In this document: positions 12,376 to 16,740 of the stretch, in pieces
Layout of the letters: each line of letters opens with the position of its first letter
Numbering within the stretch: the first letter of the stretch is position 1
Origin: CAZMXI01 sp964570205
Lineage (GTDB): Bacteria > Planctomycetota > Phycisphaerae > Tepidisphaerales > Tepidisphaeraceae
Length of the DNA: 16,740 nucleotides
Direction: 5' to 3'
NCBI GenBank assembly: GCA_964570205.1
Contig: CAZMXI010000113.1
Coordinates: forward strand, 1 to 16,740
Notes under the pieces: model-generated
What the model was told of the DNA's origin: nothing
Databases searched by the model: none
What the model saw: only the letters and a program-made list of their open reading frames with translations
Translations under genes and position numbers: made by a program

Positions 12376-13749
12376 TTACAGTGTCCAGCCGTCGCGGAAC
12401 TGCGGACGGACGAAACCGTTGGCCTCATCGGAGTTGGTGAAACGCCCCTCCTGATCATCCCACTTCAACTCCTGGCCGAGGCAGCGAATGCCAATGATGC
12501 CGAGCAGGGCGACCTGTGTGAGGGGGCCGCCGTAGGAGAAGTCCGACCCGGCTTTCTTGCCGGTGCGGATGGCATTGATCCAGTCGGCATGGTGGCCCCT
12601 GACGCGGGGGATGCTCCGCTTGAGCGGCTGTTCCTTGAGCTTCTGCTGGTATGCGCGCATCTTGGTTTCAGGGAAGATTCGCACGCCGCCAGCGCCGTGC
12701 GAGCCGTAGGTGATTCCGCCCTTGTCGCCGAGGACGACCGCCCCGGTGTCGGGCACGTTGCGCCCTTGCTCCAGCTCTTCCGGGCGTGGCAGGGACTGCC
12801 GGCCGTTGTACCAATGGAGTGTGATCGGCCCGCGGTCGCCCTTGGCGGCGAACTTGTAGGTGATCTTGCTGGTGCGCGGGAAGGTATCGGCGTGCTGCTT
12901 GGGGTTGTAGTTTTCGGCCTCGGCGAGGATGCTCGTCGGCGCACCCAGGTCGAGCGCCCAGAAGACCGGATCGACGACATGGCAGGTCCAGTCGCCCGTG
13001 GTGCCGGTGCCGAAGGGCATCCAGCTTCGCCAGCTTCCGGGGCAGTAGGCCGGGTGATAGGGCCTGAACTGAGCGGGACCGAGCCAGAGATCCCAATCCA
13101 GGCCCTCGGGCACCGGTTGGGGCTGCTTAATCGCCTCAAGCTGTCCCATGGCCGAATTGCCGGCGCTGCAACCGGCATGGATGGTGTGGACGTTGCCGAT
13201 GGCGCCATCCCAGATCCATTCGCAGAAGACCCGGATGGAGTCGGCGGAATGGCCCTGGTTGCCAAGCTGGGTCATGACTTTGTTGTCGCGTGCGGCTTTC
13301 ACCATTTCGCGCACTTCCCAGACCGAGTGAGCCAGGGGTTTCTCGCAGTAAAGGTGTTTGCCTCGCTTCATGGCCGCCACACCAGCCACCGCGTGGGTAT
13401 GATCAGGCGTCGCCACGACGGCGGCGTCAATGCCCTTCTCCACTTCATCGAACATCTTGCGGAAGTCGCGGAAAATCCTGGCTTTGGGAAAGCGGGCAAG
13501 ATTGCGACCGGCGCGGCGGGTATCGACATCGCACAGGGCGACGAAATCGAACTGGCCGCTCTTGTCCAACTCATCAATGCTCCAGTTAGCCTGGCCGCCG
13601 GCGCCCACAGTGGCGACACGGATTTTCTCGCTGGGTGGAACAAGCCCGCTGGCGGCCACGCAGTGCCTCGGAACGATTGAGAACGCGGCTGCCGCCGTGA
13701 CGCCGCCCATGAACTGTCGCCGTGAAACGCCTCTGTGCTTCGCACCCAT
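12376..13749 (-). CDS. Gfo/Idh/MocA-family oxidoreductase with Tat signal
   Basis: A 457-residue NAD(P)-dependent oxidoreductase that should be exported folded through the Tat pathway: Ser9-Arg10-Arg11-Gln12-Phe13-Met14 and then a short hydrophobic segment (GGVTAAAAFSIVP). The Rossmann domain begins KIRVATVGAGGQ (42-53), with ALCDVD after strand 2, VVATPDHTHA (111-120) and the family signature CEKPLAHS (135-142). The C-terminal domain includes GTTGDWTCHVVDPVFWAL, in which a histidine near the active site is typical. Planctomycetes carry many such exported members, presumed to oxidise or rearrange sugars; some act as NAD-dependent glycosidases. AGGAGA lies seven bases before the ATG. It is divergent from the secreted protein at 13930. 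Confidence 0.93.
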   Translation of the reverse strand: MGAKHRGVSRRQFMGGVTAAAAFSIVPRHCVAASGLVPPSEKIRVATVGAGGQANWSIDELDKSGQFDFVALCDVDTRRAGRNLARFPKARIFRDFRKMFDEVEKGIDAAVVATPDHTHAVAGVAAMKRGKHLYCEKPLAHSVWEVREMVKAARDNKVMTQLGNQGHSADSIRVFCEWIWDGAIGNVHTIHAGCSAGNSAMGQLEAIKQPQPVPEGLDWDLWLGPAQFRPYHPAYCPGSWRSWMPFGTGTTGDWTCHVVDPVFWALDLGAPTSILAEAENYNPKQHADTFPRTSKITYKFAAKGDRGPITLHWYNGRQSLPRPEELEQGRNVPDTGAVVLGDKGGITYGSHGAGGVRIFPETKMRAYQQKLKEQPLKRSIPRVRGHHADWINAIRTGKKAGSDFSYGGPLTQVALLGIIGIRCLGQELKWDDQEGRFTNSDEANGFVRPQFRDGWTL

Positions 13750-13918
13750 ATGGAATCTCCTGTGATTATGGACTGCCTGAAGAGACTACCGCGGCAAAGG
13801 TCGTCCGTTGCACGCAAAGACTGGCATTGTGAGGTCTTCAACTCCAGGCTGTGGCAGCAGTAATAGATGGCGGATCGGTTCATGCCGGCCGGGCGTATTG
13901 CCGACCGGCACATACGTC

Positions 13919-13924
13919 AGGAGA
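13919..13924 (+). promoter_or_regulatory. Ribosome binding site deciding a GTG start
   Basis: AGGAGA is five bases before GTG 13930. The first ATG of the open frame (13867) has no such site and would put 21 polar residues in front of the signal peptide. Confidence 0.8.
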
Positions 13925-13929
13925 GAAAC

Positions 13930-15693
13930 GTGCGATACCCCCAGGCAAGCCTGCGTTTCATCGCAATCGTGGCGATCATTCTGGCAACCAGCGCGTGCTG
14001 CGGTGCGGCCGAGTCGCCGGCCGAGGCGGGCACCATTGATCGGTCAACCATCGTGCGACAGCTTCGGGACGTCAGCCTGGAGGGGATGAGTCGGCGGCTT
14101 GGCCCGGACTATGCCTTCTATCACGAGGACCAGCCGGCGGAGGCATTTCCGGATATCTGGATGGTGTCAGCCAAGACCGGGCCGGGCGGACGGATTTGGC
14201 AGATCGGCGGGCCGTGGACCAAGGACGCCGGCGACTACAGCAGCACGCAGGGGCAGGTCCTGTTCGTTCCGGATCCCGGGGCCTTCCCGGTCGACCGGGT
14301 GACGATCATCGAATGGGCGCACGGCTGCTTCGCCGAGGCCCCCCTGCCGCCATGGCATGGCGGGTTCCGGCCGGAGCCAGCGTCGAAGAAGTGGAAAGAG
14401 GCCGCGCCGAATGGGGTGGTGGGCATTCCGATCGGCATGGCGCGAGGCATGGCTTACTGGGCCAACAATGGGCTGGCCATTTTCTCGTCGGGCCTGGTGG
14501 CGGCCGGGGGCACCGCGACGGCGCGCGGGCTGGAGCCGACGTTTGTATTCCCGCCGCACAAGACTCCCACGGCGGTTTCGATCACGAACAAGAGCGAGTT
14601 TGCGGTGATCACGGTGTGTGATGTGCAGGCGAACAAGGGACAGTTGGCGGTCTTCGCGGTGGAAGTGAACGGCAAGAAGACAGGGTTTGTTCACGAGTGG
14701 CAGGACGATCATGCATGGTCTTTGCCGAGCGTTGGGCTCTTTACGGGGATCAAGCTGCTGGGGTATGTCGATCTACCGGGCATCGAGTTTCCGACGAACG
14801 TTTGCGCAGTGGGCAACCGCGAGGGGGGACGGATGAACGGCCGGGACGGTAACGCGGGGCTCTTGCGCGAGTACGACCTGGCCAAACAAGCGGACCGCGA
14901 TGTCTTCCTGAAAGGCAGCAATGCCGGATACAGCAGTACGACGGGTTTTGCGGTGGTCATTGGCAAGCACGAGAACAAAGCGGCATTTGTGGACTTGCAG
15001 CCCTTGTTCACCCGCGTGCGGGAAATGTACTTCACCACCGAAGAGAACTACGTGAAGACCCGCGATGCCGGCCTGAAGGCCGATCAATGGCCGCACGCCT
15101 TTGATGCGGATGCAACGTGGAAACCGCCGGTCGTCAAGGTGATCGACGTGCCACGGCCGACCGCCGTAATCGCCAGCATGTCGGGTGGAGCCAAGGCGAG
15201 AGCGTTGATCGCCTCAGAGGATGGCAGGGTCGGCATCTACGCTCTGGGCGGTCTGGCTACAGAAGCGTCGGCCCTTGCGCAGGAGATTAGTCGCACCGGC
15301 GAAGTGCGGGTGGGACGCAACCCGACCTGCCTGGCCTATCAGAAACACTCGCGTGACACGGTCATCGCGGTTTCGCGCGGCGATCGCGAGCTCGCGTGGA
15401 TCAAGTACGGCCCGTCGGACGGGCAGGTCATCCGCCGGATGCGGGATCGGCGACTGATCGACCCGGTGTTCGTCGAGGCGGCGGACACGCATGGCATCGA
15501 GACTTCGCTGCTGACCGTGTGCGACTTCGCCGGCCGCAAGGTGGCGAACTATCGTTACAGCACCCTGGTTTTCGCAACCCAGGGCGGCGCGCGGTTCGGG
15601 ATGGGGCCCGAGGGCAAGGACGCGTTTGAATGCGGGGGCATTCTGGAGTTCCCCGGATCACCGATCTGCGTCAGCGCCACGAATGTGAACTGA
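13930..15693 (+). CDS. Large secreted protein of unknown function
   Basis: A 587-residue protein starting at GTG 13930. The signal peptide is MRYPQASLRFIAIVAIILAT, with cleavage likely in the SACCGAAES segment; the two adjacent cysteines do not form a good lipobox (Thr at -3), so a lipoprotein is possible but not favoured. The mature part is rich in beta-strand patterns: WMVSAKTGPGGRIWQIGG, VSITNKSEFAVITVCDVQ with LAVFAVEVNG, TAVIASMSGGAKARALIAS, and repeated short strand-turn units such as RVGIYALGG. This suggests a beta-propeller or similar repeat fold, but I do not recognise a named family. LYE-type catalytic motifs are not visible. No promoter hexamers stand out in the 180 bases between it and the divergent oxidoreductase. 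Confidence 0.75.
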   Translation: MRYPQASLRFIAIVAIILATSACCGAAESPAEAGTIDRSTIVRQLRDVSLEGMSRRLGPDYAFYHEDQPAEAFPDIWMVSAKTGPGGRIWQIGGPWTKDAGDYSSTQGQVLFVPDPGAFPVDRVTIIEWAHGCFAEAPLPPWHGGFRPEPASKKWKEAAPNGVVGIPIGMARGMAYWANNGLAIFSSGLVAAGGTATARGLEPTFVFPPHKTPTAVSITNKSEFAVITVCDVQANKGQLAVFAVEVNGKKTGFVHEWQDDHAWSLPSVGLFTGIKLLGYVDLPGIEFPTNVCAVGNREGGRMNGRDGNAGLLREYDLAKQADRDVFLKGSNAGYSSTTGFAVVIGKHENKAAFVDLQPLFTRVREMYFTTEENYVKTRDAGLKADQWPHAFDADATWKPPVVKVIDVPRPTAVIASMSGGAKARALIASEDGRVGIYALGGLATEASALAQEISRTGEVRVGRNPTCLAYQKHSRDTVIAVSRGDRELAWIKYGPSDGQVIRRMRDRRLIDPVFVEAADTHGIETSLLTVCDFAGRKVANYRYSTLVFATQGGARFGMGPEGKDAFECGGILEFPGSPICVSATNVN

Positions 15694-15797
15694 AGGCAGG
15701 CGATCTTCACGCGACGTAAAGGCGTTGCATCGCGTGCGGCCGGGCATGCTGGTTGTGTGCCAGAATGGCACGCTGGCATGAGCGCACGGCACCGTAT

Positions 15798-16196
15798 TCA
15801 TGCCCGGGCACCTTGGGGCGATTTGCGATAGCACATCCCCTGGAACAGCGCCACCAATTCGCCCCCTTCGTCGGTGACGCGAATGGTGTAGGAACCGATC
15901 TTACCACCGGCGACCTCAGCGCCTTCGGCCAGCAACACCTGTCCCCGCGGCGCCCTGAGATAGGAGATGCCGACATGGATGGCGACGGCCGGCGGATCAT
16001 GCGAGTTGCACGCGGCAGCGAAAACCAAGTCGGCCAGGCTGAATATGGCGCCGCCATGCACCATGCCCAGGCCGTTGAGGTGATGCGGCGTGATCGTCAT
16101 GCGCGCCCTGGCCGATCCGCCGCCGACTTCCAGCAGTTGGATGCCGAGCAGCTTCGCGAACGCATCGTTTTCGACCATCCGGGACAGGTTCTCCAT
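15798..16196 (-). CDS. PaaI-family hotdog-fold thioesterase
   Basis: A 132-residue single hotdog domain. The active-site region NGLGMVHGGAIFSLADLVFA (41-60) carries the expected Asn41, the His47-Gly-Gly motif at the start of the central helix, and Asp56 in the helix. Later strands are AIHVGISYLRAPRGQVLLAEG and IGSYTIRVTDEGGELVALFQG. Such enzymes hydrolyse acyl- or aryl-CoA thioesters in the cytoplasm, usually as tetramers. The ATG at 16196 follows AGGTGG by six bases; the longer open frame reaching 16379 only mirrors the neighbouring gene. It starts 43 bases after the acetyltransferase domain gene on the same strand, so the two are probably co-transcribed, both acting on CoA thioesters. Confidence 0.9.
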   Translation of the reverse strand: MENLSRMVENDAFAKLLGIQLLEVGGGSARARMTITPHHLNGLGMVHGGAIFSLADLVFAAACNSHDPPAVAIHVGISYLRAPRGQVLLAEGAEVAGGKIGSYTIRVTDEGGELVALFQGMCYRKSPQGARA

Positions 16197-16239
16197 CGCG
16201 ATCCACCTGTAGTCTGTGGCAGCGGCTTGAAAGCGGGTC

Positions 16240-16740
16240 TCATTCCGTGAGGGGACCCGGTTTCTTCCGCAGATCCATCTCGATCGTATAGGCATCTCCA
16301 TCAAACTCGGTCTTGACCGGCAGGTCGCTGTTCTGGAAGACGGCCAGCATCGCCTTGTTCTGCGAGATGACCTTGGCATCCAGCCGCTTGACCCCGCGCT
16401 GAAGCGCGATTTCCGTCAGATACCGCATGAGCAGGGAGCCCATGCCCTTCTGCTGCCAGTAGTCCTGGACGATGAAGGCCACCTCGGCCGTCTGGGTTTT
16501 GGGATCAAGGAAATACTGGGCGATGGCGACGATTTCGTCCTCTGCGGGCCCAGGAACGAGGCCGACGATCGCCAGGGCCTGTTGGTAGTCGATGTTGGTC
16601 AATTGCTGGACGCTGCGATGCGGGAAGGTCATCGTGTGGGTGAAGAACCGCTTGTGAACGGATTCTGCGCTGAGCGAGTAGAGCATGTCGGCCAGCTTGG
16701 GCTCATCGGTGGGTTTGATGGGGCGGAAGAAAATCTGCGT
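16240..16740 (-). CDS. GNAT-family N-acetyltransferase domain (5' part outside window)
   Basis: The frame is open to the window edge, so the N-terminus is missing; 166 codons are visible. TQIFFRPIKPTDEPKLADML leads into a GNAT fold: YSLSAESVHKRFFTHTMTFP, IVGLVPGPAEDEIVAIAQYF, EVAFIVQDYWQQKGMGSLLM with the acetyl-CoA loop Q-x-x-G-M-G, and KVISQNKAMLAVFQNSDL. The beginning RPIKPTDEP and the YxLSxESVxxRFF stretch are the form I associate with GNAT domains at the end of large CoA-handling proteins, either acyl-CoA synthetase-like lysine acetyltransferases or acetyl-CoA hydrolase/transferase fusions. Beginning the gene at the internal ATG 16686 would remove the first strand, so it is annotated as partial. 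Confidence 0.85.
   Translation of the reverse strand, partial: TQIFFRPIKPTDEPKLADMLYSLSAESVHKRFFTHTMTFPHRSVQQLTNIDYQQALAIVGLVPGPAEDEIVAIAQYFLDPKTQTAEVAFIVQDYWQQKGMGSLLMRYLTEIALQRGVKRLDAKVISQNKAMLAVFQNSDLPVKTEFDGDAYTIEMDLRKKPGPLTE

Noticed and set aside
15758..15778. TGCCAG / CTGGCA inverted repeat between the secreted protein and thioesterase genes
   Set aside because: Only six pairs around nine bases and no T-run; too weak to call a terminator.

Overview
The window looks like GC-rich chromosomal DNA from a planctomycete, possibly of the Phycisphaerae type. This is an inference from gene content: a pseudopilin with an H-X9-DG motif, a PEP-CTERM exported protein, a Tat-exported Gfo/Idh/MocA oxidoreductase, a sugar isomerase/SDR pair, and large signal-peptide proteins of unknown function. 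I see no rRNA, tRNA, CRISPR array, transposase, integrase or phage gene.

Layout. 1-74 is the tail of a cupin-like gene. 75-687 has no credible gene and holds five neighbouring micro-repeat blocks with periods of 10, 7, 7, 10 and 8 bases. 726-2012 is a one-piece LarC (nickel-pincer cofactor) gene with an unusual His/Pro-rich insertion. A small conserved-looking protein with its own terminator (2234-2542, minus) stands next to a divergent MGMT-family alkyltransferase (2645-3007). A minus-strand cluster follows: a small hypothetical protein, an SDR oxidoreductase and a TIM-barrel sugar isomerase/epimerase, the last two overlapping by ATGA. 4976-5487 contains a perfect 15-bp inverted repeat and the promoter/operator of an ArsR-type repressor (5488-5826).

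The most interesting part is 5853-8712. A sigma-54-dependent, NtrC-type response regulator is encoded on the minus strand. The 697-base gap upstream of it holds a sigma-70-like promoter for the regulator with an 11-base dyad in its spacer. On the plus strand the same gap holds a near-consensus sigma-54 element followed about 110 bases later by a textbook intrinsic terminator, which makes a candidate small RNA with a C6 hairpin loop. A second sigma-54-like element lies upstream of a pseudopilin gene. The picture is of a regulator with two divergent sigma-54 targets, one RNA and one pilin-like protein. That link is inference from position and motifs.

8780-15693 carries mostly exported proteins: a putative barrel-fold glycoside-hydrolase-like protein, a PEP-CTERM protein, a Tat-exported oxidoreductase and a 587-residue secreted protein of unknown function, with a SAM methyltransferase among them. 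Two of these genes almost certainly start at GTG codons behind strong ribosome binding sites, inside longer open frames. The right end (15798-16740, minus) is a PaaI-type thioesterase downstream of a GNAT acetyltransferase domain that runs off the window.
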